This document shows, piece after piece, positions 1-8,227 of a stretch of 42,334 bases of DNA. This DNA is from RGIG8748 sp045532255 (GTDB lineage: Bacteria; Bacillota; Clostridia; UMGS1810): contig JAZSFO010000003.1 of the NCBI GenBank assembly GCA_045532255.1, positions 1 to 42,334 of the forward strand. Reading direction: 5' to 3'. The notes beneath the pieces were generated by a model, which ran no database searches, was not told the origin of the DNA, and worked only from the letters and a program-made list of their open reading frames with translations. Position numbers and translations under genes: made by a program. Each line of letters starts with the position of its first letter. Within the stretch, counting starts at the first letter, position 1.

Positions 1-300
1 GTTCTGCAAGTTTGTGGTATATCGCGGAAAAGAAGATACTTTGAAATTAAGAAAAATAGATATTCTAAGCTGATAATAAAAATATTTTTAATGACAAATA
101 TAAAAAATTGTGTTATACTTATGCCAATAGAATTCACGAAATGCAGAGGATTGTATGAAAAAACAACTGAAACACCAGTTTTGGCTGTTTATCTGGTATC
201 TGTATTAACAAATGGATACATTTACGGCATATCATCTGCACTCCTAAGTGTATTGGCAGTTAATTTTGATACTCAATATAGACTTGGTGCACGACAATAA
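1..300 (+). pseudogene. Decayed fragment of a DUF4118 (KdpD-type) sensor membrane domain
   Basis: One frame is open from the window edge to a stop at 298-300. Its C-terminal half contains AVYLVSVLTNGYIYGISSAL followed by LSVLAVNF. This resembles the membrane-spanning DUF4118 domain of KdpD-like sensor kinases, in which a hydrophobic helix, a (T/N)xGYIYG turn and a SxLSVLxxNFFFT helix are typical. The reading frame ends just after the last helix, where the family would continue into further helices and a histidine kinase. No kinase motifs follow. The upstream part matches the first helix only poorly. It could be a remnant of a larger gene that continues left of the window. No ribosome binding site supports the internal ATG at 91. 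Family assignment is by eye. Confidence 0.4.
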
Positions 301-342
301 ATGTGATAATCTATAATTATAATATATAGGAGTACTCAAAAA

Positions 343-1872
343 ATGGCACATATCTTAACATCAATCAAAGAATCGCTTTCTTCTGTTCTGCCGATTGCGA
401 TTATAGTTCTAATTCTTTCTGTCAGCTGTGTATCTTTGGATACAGGCGTGCTTGTGCTTTTCTTATTTGGAACTATTTTGTTGATTTTGGGAATGAGCTT
501 TTTTACGGTCGGTTCTACAATTTCCATGGAGCCTCTGGGCGAAGGAATAGGTAAATCCTTAAACAAAAGCAAGAAGATAATAATTCCTCTTGCAGTATGC
601 TTTGTACTCGGACTTCTCATTACTGTTTCGGAGCCTGACCTGCAGGTTCTCGCAGAGCAGGTTCCGACAATACCCAATGCTATGCTTATTATGTGTGTCG
701 GTGTCGGTGTGGGGGTTTTTCTAAGTATTACACTTATCAGAAACAAAAAAGAAGTTTCTTTAAGAAGCATGCTCCTTATATTCTATATTCTGATAATAGG
801 GCTGTCTTTTTTTGCACCCGATGAATTTGTACCCACCGCCTTTGATTCCGGCGGTGTTACAACAGGACCCATTACCGTACCATTTATTATGGCATTGGGT
901 GCCGGACTTGCCTCGGGCAAAAAAGGAAAGCATACAGGAGAACATAGCTTCGGTCTGGTTGCTCTGTGCAGTATAGGGCCCATACTTTCGGTGCTTTTGC
1001 TGAGTATTTTCTACAAACCTCTTCCGTCTACCGGCGGTTATGAAATACCACAGGTTTTGACCACAATACAAGCATTCGGGCAGTTTGTGCTTTTCTTGCC
1101 TCTTTATGCAAAAGAGGTTGCAGTTGCATTTGTACCCATTGTGTTGCTTTTTGTTGTTTATCAGGCGGTTACAAGACGATTTCATATACACAATATTCTC
1201 AAAATGTCTGTAGGCTTTGTATATACATATGTTGGACTTGTCTTGTTTTTGGCGGGTGCAAATGTAGGCTTTATGCCTGCGGGCAGACTTATAGGTTCTG
1301 AGATTGCAGGAAGCTCTTTCAGTACCATGCTTGTGCCGATAGGCATGATAATGGGTTACTTTGTTGTATCTGCCGAGCCTGCGGTTCACTCACTCAAGAG
1401 GCAGGTCAGTGAAATAACAAAGGGTGCTATATCGCAAAAATCTGTTGCAGTTGCCCTTTCAATAGGTGTATCTGTTTCGGTAGGAATTTCTATGATTCGT
1501 GTTCTTACGGGAATACCGATATTGCCGTTTTTGATTGTCGGATATGCTGTATCGATTATAATAAGTTTTTTTGTTCCAAGTATCTATACAGGCATTGCAT
1601 TTGACTCCGGTGGTGTTGCAAGCGGTCCTATGACTTCTACATTTATGCTTCCTTTTGCAATGGGGGCGTGTGAGGCAATCGGCGGAAATGTGATGACAGA
1701 TGCTTTTGGTATTGTTGCAATGATTGCCATGACACCGCTTATCACTATTCAGGTACTTGGTCTGTACGAAAGAGGCAGACATATGCATCGTATCAGAAAG
1801 CTTCACACAGAAATCAGTATGGTAAAGGATGATATTATATTCTTTGATGATGAGGAGGATTTGTATGAGTAA
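343..1872 (+). CDS. DUF1538 family integral membrane protein with two DUF1538 domains
   Basis: This 509-residue protein is strongly hydrophobic, with about a dozen predicted membrane helices. It is built as two homologous halves. Each half carries the same signature: FDSGGVTTGP near residue 170 and FDSGGVASGP near residue 425. That repeat is the hallmark of two-domain DUF1538 proteins. The transported substrate of the family is not established, so a transporter role is an inference from topology. The ATG at 343 follows an AGGAG at about 329. A short acidic cytoplasmic tail (DDEEDLYE) ends the protein. The stop overlaps the next gene, which encodes a P-II-like protein, by 8 bp, so the two are probably translationally coupled. 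By analogy with AmtB-GlnK, the P-II-like partner may gate this membrane protein. Confidence 0.85.
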   Translation: MAHILTSIKESLSSVLPIAIIVLILSVSCVSLDTGVLVLFLFGTILLILGMSFFTVGSTISMEPLGEGIGKSLNKSKKIIIPLAVCFVLGLLITVSEPDLQVLAEQVPTIPNAMLIMCVGVGVGVFLSITLIRNKKEVSLRSMLLIFYILIIGLSFFAPDEFVPTAFDSGGVTTGPITVPFIMALGAGLASGKKGKHTGEHSFGLVALCSIGPILSVLLLSIFYKPLPSTGGYEIPQVLTTIQAFGQFVLFLPLYAKEVAVAFVPIVLLFVVYQAVTRRFHIHNILKMSVGFVYTYVGLVLFLAGANVGFMPAGRLIGSEIAGSSFSTMLVPIGMIMGYFVVSAEPAVHSLKRQVSEITKGAISQKSVAVALSIGVSVSVGISMIRVLTGIPILPFLIVGYAVSIIISFFVPSIYTGIAFDSGGVASGPMTSTFMLPFAMGACEAIGGNVMTDAFGIVAMIAMTPLITIQVLGLYERGRHMHRIRKLHTEISMVKDDIIFFDDEEDLYE

Positions 1873-2533
1873 AAGGCTTATGGCTCTGCTTTCAATAGTT
1901 GAAAGAGACAAAGGAAAAAAACTTATAAAAGTCCTTGAAGACATCAATATACGGCTTAATTTTCAATGTGTCGGTTTTGGTACTGCACCGACAGAAATGA
2001 TGGATATATTCGGTCTTGGCACAAATGACAAGGATATCGTAATAAGTCTTGCAAGCGAAAATGCAGTCAAAGATATGATGGCAGATTTCGGTGTGGCGTT
2101 CGAAAGCCACACAAAGTACGGCGGACTTATGATAATAATGCAAACCTCTGCCGCAAGCAGAGTTCTTGCGGAAGTGTTGAGTTATAACAATGATTTGAAT
2201 ACAGAAAAGGGAAATGGTGCTATGAAAAACGAACATCACAACAATTTGATTATAATATCAGTAAATGAAGGATATTCGGATAGTGTAATGCAGGTGGCAA
2301 GAAAGTCGGGTGCTACGGGAGGTACAGTTATCAAGGGCAGACTTGCGGATGTTGAGCTTGTTGCAGAGCTTGAAAGCATGGAACCTGATGAAGAGAGGGA
2401 AATCCTTTTAATCCTCGCTCCGCAAAAAACAAGCAGACAGATTATGGAGGATGTAAACAAGGAATTTGGAATTCACTCCAAGGCAAACGGAATAATAGCG
2501 GCTGTTCCTACTGAAAAAGCGTATAAAATATAA
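1865..2533 (+). CDS. P-II-like regulatory protein with two tandem P-II-type domains
   Basis: The 222-residue protein reads as two P-II-like units. Residues 1-110 begin LMALLSIVERDKGKKLI and include a hydrophobic strand, LMIIMQTS. Residues about 128-222 contain NLIIISVNEG, then GATGGTVIKGR, the glycine-rich turn of P-II proteins, and end GIIAAVPTEKAYKI, like the C-terminal beta strand of the family. The chosen ATG lies 8 bp inside the DUF1538 gene and follows GAGGAGG with proper spacing; an upstream ATG at 1829 lacks such a site. P-II proteins are trimeric sensors of nucleotides and small effectors that bind membrane transporters. Genetic coupling to DUF1538 suggests the same here. A tandem fusion would change the usual trimer arrangement. 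The conserved T-loop tyrosine of GlnB is not obvious, so uridylylation is not implied. Confidence 0.75.
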   Translation: MSKRLMALLSIVERDKGKKLIKVLEDINIRLNFQCVGFGTAPTEMMDIFGLGTNDKDIVISLASENAVKDMMADFGVAFESHTKYGGLMIIMQTSAASRVLAEVLSYNNDLNTEKGNGAMKNEHHNNLIIISVNEGYSDSVMQVARKSGATGGTVIKGRLADVELVAELESMEPDEEREILLILAPQKTSRQIMEDVNKEFGIHSKANGIIAAVPTEKAYKI

Positions 2534-2574
2534 AATAATGCTGAGGCATAATATGAGTGCCTCAGCATTATTTT
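2532..2574. terminator. Bidirectional intrinsic terminator
   Basis: A 17-bp perfect stem (arms 2532-2548 and 2558-2574) closes a 9-nt loop and has A and T tracts on the two sides. It sits between the convergent P-II-like gene and trxB, so it can stop transcription from both strands. Confidence 0.9.
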
Positions 2575-2582
2575 TTGCTATA

Positions 2583-3509
2583 TCAGTTAATAGTCGCAAT
2601 ATATTCTTCTGCCATGTGTGCCGCAACTGCACCGTCCGATGCGGCGGTTACAATTTGCCTTAGAGCCTTTGTCCGTACATCGCCTGCGGCGAAAACACCG
2701 TCAATATTTGTACGGCAGGTTTCGTCTGCTATGATATAACCCAAATCATCGGTTTCTATCTGTCTGTCAAAAAGTCTAGTCTCAGGAACCCTTCCTATAC
2801 TTATAAACACACCGTCACACTCAAGCTGTTTTTCCTCATCTGTATTAACATCGCAAACGGTCACGCCTTGTATCATATCTTCATACAAGAACTCTTTAAC
2901 ACGGCTGTTCCATATGAATTCAACATTGTCTGTATTCATAAGCGGTTCGTGATATATTTTTGTTGCCCTGAGCTTGTCTCTGCGGTGTATGAGATACACT
3001 TTTTTGCATATTTTCGAAAGCAAAAGTGCATCGGAAGCAGCGGAGTTTCCGCCTCCGACAACCGCAACCGTCTTTCCTCGGTAGAACATACCATCGCATG
3101 CGGCACAGTATCCGACACCTTTTCCGATTAGCTCTTCCTCGTGCTCAATTCCCAGATGTCTGTGCTCTGCTCCTGTTGCAATTATAACAGCCTTGCAGGA
3201 AAGTGTTTTTTCACTTGTTACAATTGTTTTTGTTTCCCCTGTAAGACTTACAGAGATTACCTCATCTCTCATTACCTGTGCACCGAACCTCTGTGCACCG
3301 TTTTGCATCTTGAATCCAAGTGTAAATCCGTCAACACCCTCGTCAAAGCCCGGGTAATTGTCTATCTGCGAGGTTTGTGTCATCTGTCCGCCTGCAGAGA
3401 ACTTTTCTATAACAAGGGTATCTAGACCCGAGCGAACTGCATACATTGCAGCGGTGTATCCCGCAGGACCGCCGCCTATTACAATTATGTCAAAAAACTG
3501 CTTGTCCAT
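2583..3509 (-). CDS. trxB: Thioredoxin-disulfide reductase
   Basis: This 308-residue flavoprotein uses NADPH to reduce thioredoxin in the cytoplasm. The FAD-binding GGGPAG lies at residues 12-17. The redox pair is CAACD with Cys135 and Cys138, flanked by GVGY as in bacterial TrxB. The NADPH-binding part has GGGNSA at 152-157 and HRR at 175-177, the arginines expected for NADPH preference. The C-terminal FAD motif GVFAAGDVR is present. Length matches low-molecular-weight TrxB. It lies 11 bp downstream of trxA on the same strand, so the two form a trxA-trxB operon. Confidence 0.97.
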   Translation of the reverse strand: MDKQFFDIIVIGGGPAGYTAAMYAVRSGLDTLVIEKFSAGGQMTQTSQIDNYPGFDEGVDGFTLGFKMQNGAQRFGAQVMRDEVISVSLTGETKTIVTSEKTLSCKAVIIATGAEHRHLGIEHEEELIGKGVGYCAACDGMFYRGKTVAVVGGGNSAASDALLLSKICKKVYLIHRRDKLRATKIYHEPLMNTDNVEFIWNSRVKEFLYEDMIQGVTVCDVNTDEEKQLECDGVFISIGRVPETRLFDRQIETDDLGYIIADETCRTNIDGVFAAGDVRTKALRQIVTAASDGAVAAHMAEEYIATIN

Positions 3510-3520
3510 GGCGTGTCACC

Positions 3521-3826
3521 TTAAAACATGTTCAATACTTGATTTTTGGGGATGGCACCCGAGGATTGATTAACGATTTCGCCGTCTTTTATTACAAATA
3601 GTGTAGGTATTGTCATTACCTTGAATTTAATAGCAAGCTCCTGCTCGTTGTCTACATTTATTTTTCCCACTTTGAATTCGGGGTGTTCCTCGGCAATTTC
3701 GTCTACAATGGGGGACATCATTCTGCAGGGTCCGCACCACTCTGCCCAGAAGTCCAGAAGTACGGGCTTGTCACTCTGCATTACCTCTTTTTCAAAATTT
3801 TCGGATGTTATTTCTATTACTGCCAT
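3521..3826 (-). CDS. trxA: Thioredoxin
   Basis: A 101-residue thioredoxin with the canonical WCGPC active site (Cys31 and Cys34) and the cis-proline motif TIPT at residues 72-75. It carries electrons from TrxB to cytosolic disulfides. The ATG follows AAGGAGG at good spacing. A TATAAT-like -10 hexamer is visible on the minus strand at 3855-3860, but no convincing -35 lies upstream, so the promoter is uncertain. The ZIP transporter gene lies 55 bp upstream in the same direction. Confidence 0.97.
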   Translation of the reverse strand: MAVIEITSENFEKEVMQSDKPVLLDFWAEWCGPCRMMSPIVDEIAEEHPEFKVGKINVDNEQELAIKFKVMTIPTLFVIKDGEIVNQSSGAIPKNQVLNMF

Positions 3827-3881
3827 AATAATTCCTCCTTTTAATTATGTATATATTATAACATTAAAACCTAAATTTATA

Positions 3882-4637
3882 TTATAAAAAATAATCAATT
3901 GCCAGCATGAGACAAAACCCTGCAAGAAGTGTATATGTTGCCCCTCTTTCTCCTCCGTGTGCATGGGTTTCGGGTATCATTTCATCGCTTATTACATAGA
4001 GCATTGTACCTCCTGCAAATGCGAGGGCAAACGGAAGAAGAGCCTCGGATACGCTTATTGCAAAATATCCGACAAAGGTTCCTATAATTTCAACAAGACC
4101 TGTAATCGATGCTATGGCAAGAGTTCGTCTTTTGCTCATTCCGATTGCAAGCATTGGTGCTATTATTACCATACCCTCGGGTATGTTCTGCAGGGCTATA
4201 CCACCCGCAATTGTCAGGGCATCTGCTATGTTTCCCGTACCGAAGCCCACACCTGCCGCTATTCCCTCGGGAAGATTGTGTATTGCTATTGCAAAAACAA
4301 AAAGAAGAACCTTATTGATTGAGCTGTTCGTTTCGGGATGGCTTTCCGACTCTGTGCCCGATAATCTGTGAAGATGAGGCACGAGCTTGTCAAAGGCATT
4401 TAGCATCAACGCACCTAAGAAAATTCCGATAACGGTAACAATTATAGATGAGCCGTTGTCTTGCTCAAGTGACGGCATAATGAGTCCGAATACAGCGGCA
4501 CAAAGCATAACACCCGCAGCAAAAGACAGTATCAAATCGTTTAGCTTGTGGGATTCCTTTTTGAACAAAAATCCTATCAAAGCTCCTATTACGGTGGCAA
4601 GACCTACTCCCAGTGCTGTAAGAAAAACAATATACAT
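3882..4637 (-). CDS. ZIP family divalent metal transporter
   Basis: A protein of about 251 residues with roughly eight hydrophobic helices. The two signature helices are present: HNLPEGIAAGVGFG and NIPEGMVIIAPM, which carry the H, E and N residues that bind metal in ZIP carriers. A histidine-bearing loop between helices 3 and 4 (VPHLHRLSG) is usual for the family. It most likely imports zinc or another divalent metal, as ZupT/GufA-type proteins do. I start at the ATG at 4635-4637 because AAGGAGG sits 6 nt upstream; the in-frame ATG 20 codons earlier has no such site and would add a charged leader not seen in the family. Exact metal specificity cannot be read from sequence. Confidence 0.9.
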   Translation of the reverse strand: MYIVFLTALGVGLATVIGALIGFLFKKESHKLNDLILSFAAGVMLCAAVFGLIMPSLEQDNGSSIIVTVIGIFLGALMLNAFDKLVPHLHRLSGTESESHPETNSSINKVLLFVFAIAIHNLPEGIAAGVGFGTGNIADALTIAGGIALQNIPEGMVIIAPMLAIGMSKRRTLAIASITGLVEIIGTFVGYFAISVSEALLPFALAFAGGTMLYVISDEMIPETHAHGGERGATYTLLAGFCLMLAIDYFL

Positions 4638-4791
4638 ACCGCACCTCCTTTGTATTATTCTAGCATAATTATAGATTTTGTGCAATACAAATTTCATGTT
4701 TCAATATCTGTAAATTCACAAAATTGTATTGAAGTTTGTGTGCTTTTATGTTATTATAATTGATGATATGTAAATTGGAGGAGGATGAATA

Positions 4792-5946
4792 ATGTACATT
4801 ACAAAGGATATTTTATATATAGGTGTTAATGACAGAGAAATAGACCTTTTTGAAGGTCAGTATGTTGTGCCAAACGGCATGGCATATAATTCATATATAA
4901 TCAATGACGAAAAGATTGCAGTTATGGACAGCGTTGATGCCCGCTTCGGAGAGGAATGGATTTCCAACATCAAAGATGCTCTTGACGGCAAAAAGCCTGA
5001 TTATCTCGTGGTTTCGCACATGGAACCCGACCATTCTTCAAGTATAGCATTATTTGCAAGTAACTTTCCTGATGCAAAGATAGTTTCTTCAGGCAAGGCA
5101 TTTGTCATGATGAAGAACTTTTTCGGCACGGATTTCGAGGACCGCCGTATAGTTGTTTCCGAGGGTGATACTCTTTGCCTTGGAAGTCATACGCTTTCGT
5201 TTGTTTCTGCCCCCATGGTGCATTGGCCCGAGGTTATGGTCGCATATGACAGTAAGGACAAGGTTCTTTTCTCTGCAGATGCGTTCGGCAAATTCGGAGC
5301 CATCGACACAGATGAAGACTGGGCATGTGAGGCAAGACGCTATTATATTGGCATTGTCGGCAAATACGGCAAGCAGGTTCAGGCACTTCTCAAAAAGGCA
5401 TCTGCACTTGATATAGAAATAATATGTCCGCTTCACGGACCTGTTCTTGCGGACAATCTTGGATATTATCTCGGACTTTATAACACTTGGTCAAGCTACG
5501 GTATAGAGACAGACGGAGTTGTGATTGCATACACTTCCGTATACGGCAACACGAAAAATGCAGTAACTTATCTTGAGCAAAAACTCAAGGAAAAAGGATG
5601 CCCCAAGGTTGTTGTAAATGACCTTGCAAGATGTGATATGGCAGAAGCGGTTGAGGATGCATTCAGATACGGCAAGATAGTTTTTGCCACAACTACCTAC
5701 AACGGAGATATCTTCCCGTTTATGAGAGAATTCATACACAATCTGGAAGAGCGAAATTTCAGCAATAAGACCGTAGCTTTTGTGGAAAACGGAAGCTGGG
5801 CACCCGTTGCAACCAAGGTTATGAAAAGAATGCTCGAAAAGAGCACAGATATTACCTGTGCACAAACAGAGGTACAAATCTTGTCTGCGGTGAATGAAGA
5901 GACCAAAAAACAACTCGACGAACTTGCAGACGAGCTTTGCAAATAA
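4792..5946 (+). CDS. fprA: FprA-type flavodiiron protein (A-type flavoprotein)
   Basis: This 384-residue protein has an N-terminal metallo-beta-lactamase-like diiron domain and a C-terminal flavodoxin domain. Likely diiron ligands are His76, Glu78, Asp80 and His81 (HMEPDH), His144, Asp163 and His215. The FMN-binding loop TSVYGNT starts at residue 248. Such proteins reduce O2 to water, or NO to N2O, in the cytoplasm of anaerobes, usually with electrons from rubredoxin. The rubredoxin gene follows 19 bp downstream, which supports that role. GGAGGAGG precedes the ATG. A TATAAT hexamer at 4755-4760 is a plausible -10, but the best -35 candidate (TTGAAG at 4729) is 20 bp away. Confidence 0.95.
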   Translation: MYITKDILYIGVNDREIDLFEGQYVVPNGMAYNSYIINDEKIAVMDSVDARFGEEWISNIKDALDGKKPDYLVVSHMEPDHSSSIALFASNFPDAKIVSSGKAFVMMKNFFGTDFEDRRIVVSEGDTLCLGSHTLSFVSAPMVHWPEVMVAYDSKDKVLFSADAFGKFGAIDTDEDWACEARRYYIGIVGKYGKQVQALLKKASALDIEIICPLHGPVLADNLGYYLGLYNTWSSYGIETDGVVIAYTSVYGNTKNAVTYLEQKLKEKGCPKVVVNDLARCDMAEAVEDAFRYGKIVFATTTYNGDIFPFMREFIHNLEERNFSNKTVAFVENGSWAPVATKVMKRMLEKSTDITCAQTEVQILSAVNEETKKQLDELADELCK

Positions 5947-5965
5947 ATAACAGGAGGTAAAACTG

Positions 5966-6124
5966 ATGAAAAAATATGTATGCGATGTATGCGGATGGGT
6001 TTATGACGAAGAGCAGGGTGCACCCGAAATGGGTATTGAACCCGGCACATCATTCGAGGAGCTTGACGATAGCTTTGTTTGTCCCCTCTGCGGAGTAGGA
6101 AAGGACGACTTTTCCGAGGAATAA
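5966..6124 (+). CDS. Rubredoxin
   Basis: A small 52-residue protein. Two CxxCG knuckles (Cys6/Cys9 and Cys39/Cys42) form the single-iron site, and the core YVCDVCGWVYD is typical of clostridial rubredoxins. It carries electrons to the flavodiiron protein encoded directly upstream. The ATG follows AGGAGG with 7-nt spacing. Length matches the family (52-54 residues). A strong terminator follows, so fprA and rubredoxin form a two-gene unit. Confidence 0.96.
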   Translation: MKKYVCDVCGWVYDEEQGAPEMGIEPGTSFEELDDSFVCPLCGVGKDDFSEE

Positions 6125-6144
6125 TTTTAGCAATTAACCAAAAT

Positions 6145-6182
6145 TGCCTTTCGGTGCACTTGGCATCGGGAGGCATTTTTTT
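6145..6182 (+). terminator. Intrinsic terminator after rubredoxin
   Basis: A 13-bp stem (6145-6157 with 6163-6175, including G-U pairs) closes a 5-nt loop and is followed by seven T residues. Confidence 0.85.
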
Positions 6183-6236
6183 GTTCTTTTTGTATCCGTA
6201 TATGCATATAAAATACATGATGGGGGGTATGCTGCT

Positions 6237-7385
6237 GTGGATATTTATATACTGCTAAACTCAGGCAGGAATGTTGTGGTAAAAAGAGACAAAAACGGAG
6301 ATATTGTTCTTGTTGATACATCAGGAAGCAAACGCTGTATTGCACATGATTTTTCGGATGATTTTGATGCTGTTTGCGACACACGCGGGGCAATACATGT
6401 TTTTGGGGTAAACGGCTTAGGATATCTTTGCCATATATGTGCAGAGGGAGAAAATTTACATACAAATGTTATTCTTGAGAGCAGAGGAAACGGAAATAAG
6501 ATTTGTTCTGTAAGGGTACTGAGAATCAATTCCAAGCTGCATTTGTTCTACTGTCTGTGCGGAAGGGAAAGACTTCTTGTGCACCATGTTACAGAGCTTG
6601 GAGACTATGAAGTTAAGCCGTCAGTAATAGACAGAATAGGCAAAAAATGTGTTTATGATGTCGCAAAGGACAGCGAGGATAATGTGTATATAGTATATGC
6701 TTCTGATGACGCAGGTCTTAAAGTCTCAAAATATATCTACAGCCGCAAGCAGCACAGTGTACCTGTTTCTGCTGTAGGGTATGATGCAATCGGAATTTCA
6801 GCCCTTTGCTTCGGGGGTATGCTTTTTGCATCATTTGTTGCATCCGACAGAGGAAGAAATAATATCTATCTGGCGGACTTATTTGGCGGAAACTGTGTAA
6901 CCTGTGCAGTAAATGTCCGCCCCGACAGCCTGATATCCCTTATAAATAATGAAGATGCAATGTGTATGCAGTGGGTGGAAAATCAAATGTGCTTTAGTGT
7001 GGATTGTCTCAGGTCACTTGATATTTCCAGGGTAAAAACACTTGGAAAAAGCAGTGGTATGATAAGAAACGGAGGCTGTAATACATACATGGAATCACGC
7101 ATGCTTGCTGTATCGCAATCGGGAAAACCCTTTATTGCGGTAAAAAGTCTGCGGAAAAATCCCGAGCCTCGTTATGAGGTGGAGGAGCTTGCCTCAAGAT
7201 ACATGGATGTTCTTTCCAGACCCCATATCATGGAAAATGATTTCAAAAATGACCTTATGATGATAGAGGCATCTCTCGAAAAACTTATAAAACTCATAGA
7301 AAATTCTTTGGAAAAAAGTGTCATTATTCCCAAGCAGGAATATAATATAGATGATATCAAAGAGGAGGAATCGACCGATGAATGA
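6237..7385 (+). CDS. Protein of unknown function, possibly beta-propeller-like with a coiled-coil tail
   Basis: I do not recognise this protein. I place the start at GTG 6237, nine nt after a GGGGGG tract, giving 382 residues; upstream in-frame alternatives run into the terminator hairpin. It has no signal peptide or membrane segment. Residues 1-300 consist of many short beta-strand-like segments with recurring patterns such as DSEDNVYIVYASDDAG and QSGKPFIAVKS, which suggests a propeller-like fold. Residues about 315-365 are helical and charged (SLEKLIKLIENSLEKS), likely a coiled coil, followed by an acidic end. It overlaps the DUF4397 gene by 8 bp, so the two products probably work together. 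A spore or surface-associated role is only a guess. Confidence 0.65.
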   Translation: MDIYILLNSGRNVVVKRDKNGDIVLVDTSGSKRCIAHDFSDDFDAVCDTRGAIHVFGVNGLGYLCHICAEGENLHTNVILESRGNGNKICSVRVLRINSKLHLFYCLCGRERLLVHHVTELGDYEVKPSVIDRIGKKCVYDVAKDSEDNVYIVYASDDAGLKVSKYIYSRKQHSVPVSAVGYDAIGISALCFGGMLFASFVASDRGRNNIYLADLFGGNCVTCAVNVRPDSLISLINNEDAMCMQWVENQMCFSVDCLRSLDISRVKTLGKSSGMIRNGGCNTYMESRMLAVSQSGKPFIAVKSLRKNPEPRYEVEELASRYMDVLSRPHIMENDFKNDLMMIEASLEKLIKLIENSLEKSVIIPKQEYNIDDIKEEESTDE

Positions 7386-8010
7386 TATAAGAATAGATAA
7401 TTTTCTCTACCCGTATGTTCGTTTTCTTAATGCAACACCAAGCGAGGCGGGAGTTGATTTTTACAGAGGCAACACCCTTGTTGCACCCAATGTTGGCTTC
7501 GGTACATTTTCGGCATACGAAAGAGTACCCTCGGGAACTCAGGAATTTAAGATTACCCGTGCAGGAAGCAAGGACGATGTGATTGCAACTCTTAGTCTGC
7601 CGTTCGAAAAGGGAGAGGTATATACAATTGCCGCAGTACATTCCGATGGGAGCACAATGGCATACGGAATATCCGAGCCGACGGATAGAAAGGACACACA
7701 GTACGGGCATTTGAGAATATGCAATCTTTCGCCCGATTTTGGCGAGATGAATGTAGATGCCAACGGTCATATGATACTTGGCGGAATAGATTATCTGGAA
7801 ATCAGCAAGTATATGTGCATGACACCCGATAAATACGAATTCAGGGCAAAAAGAGCAAGGGACAATGCCTTAAAGCTTGTTATGCCTAATCAGAATTTAA
7901 GAAGCGGAAAATATAATACCTTGTATATTGTGGGTCTTTCTGATGCCAATCCCTCACTTATGGGGATACTCAGCGTGGATGCGGCAAGCTATACAGGATA
8001 TTATTTGTAA
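7378..8010 (+). CDS. DUF4397 domain protein without a signal peptide
   Basis: This 210-residue protein contains one or two DUF4397 repeats. The N-terminal unit reads YPYVRFLNATPSEAGVDFY, then VGFGTFSAYERVPSGTQEF, the usual pattern of an RxxNA(S/T)P start and a GxxSxYxxVPAG turn. A second similar unit begins at LRICNLSPDFGEMNV. DUF4397 proteins are usually exported, but no signal peptide is visible here. The start at ATG 7378 follows GAGGAGG; the nine codons before it lack that support. It is translationally coupled to the unknown protein upstream. Function is unknown; an extracellular or spore-layer role would need non-classical export. Confidence 0.8.
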   Translation: MNDIRIDNFLYPYVRFLNATPSEAGVDFYRGNTLVAPNVGFGTFSAYERVPSGTQEFKITRAGSKDDVIATLSLPFEKGEVYTIAAVHSDGSTMAYGISEPTDRKDTQYGHLRICNLSPDFGEMNVDANGHMILGGIDYLEISKYMCMTPDKYEFRAKRARDNALKLVMPNQNLRSGKYNTLYIVGLSDANPSLMGILSVDAASYTGYYL

Positions 8011-8037
8011 TTTGCTGTAATTTTTTTCAAAAAACAC

Positions 8038-8066
8038 TTGACACAGTAAGGAAAAAGTGGTAATAT
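8038..8066 (+). promoter_or_regulatory. Sigma-A-type promoter of infC-rpmI-rplT
   Basis: A perfect -35 TTGACA (8038-8043), a 17-bp spacer, and a -10 TAATAT (8061-8066). Transcription would start near 8072 and produce a leader of about 155 nt before infC. Confidence 0.85.
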
Positions 8067-8071
8067 ATCTA

Positions 8072-8183
8072 GGTAAAGCAAAGCAGAAGTCCACTTCTCA
8101 CCTTACGGTTTAGAGGTATCGGTAAGGTTAATACTTGTATTTGACGGTATAAGTGGGTGGATTTCGCCCACTTTTTCTTTTTT
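8072..8183 (+). ncRNA. infC operon attenuator leader (L20-leader-like)
   Basis: The untranslated leader contains a Rho-independent terminator (8151-8183) ahead of infC. An upstream segment, CCACTT at 8091-8096, can pair with AAGTGG at 8151-8156, the left arm of the terminator, giving an alternative fold. In Firmicutes the infC-rpmI-rplT operon is autoregulated by L20 binding a structured leader that ends in an attenuator, and this position and layout match. Assignment to a specific RNA family needs a covariance-model search. Confidence 0.65.
8151..8183 (+). terminator. Attenuator terminator in the infC leader
   Basis: A 9-bp stem, AAGTGGGTG with CGCCCACTT and a GATTT loop, is followed by a T-rich run. 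It lies inside the operon leader and is therefore probably conditional. Confidence 0.8.
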
Positions 8184-8227
8184 GTTTAGAGTGGAGTTTG
8201 CGTTGAAATTTATTTTGGAGGTGCTTT

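Noticed and set aside
760..1389. 209-codon minus-strand open frame within the DUF1538 gene
   Set aside because: Composition is that of an antisense shadow (many Cys, Lys, Tyr and His), and the plus-strand frame has clear family motifs.
4729..4760. Possible promoter TTGAAG/TATAAT before fprA
   Set aside because: The spacer is 20 bp and no extended -10 is present; only the -10 hexamer is convincing.
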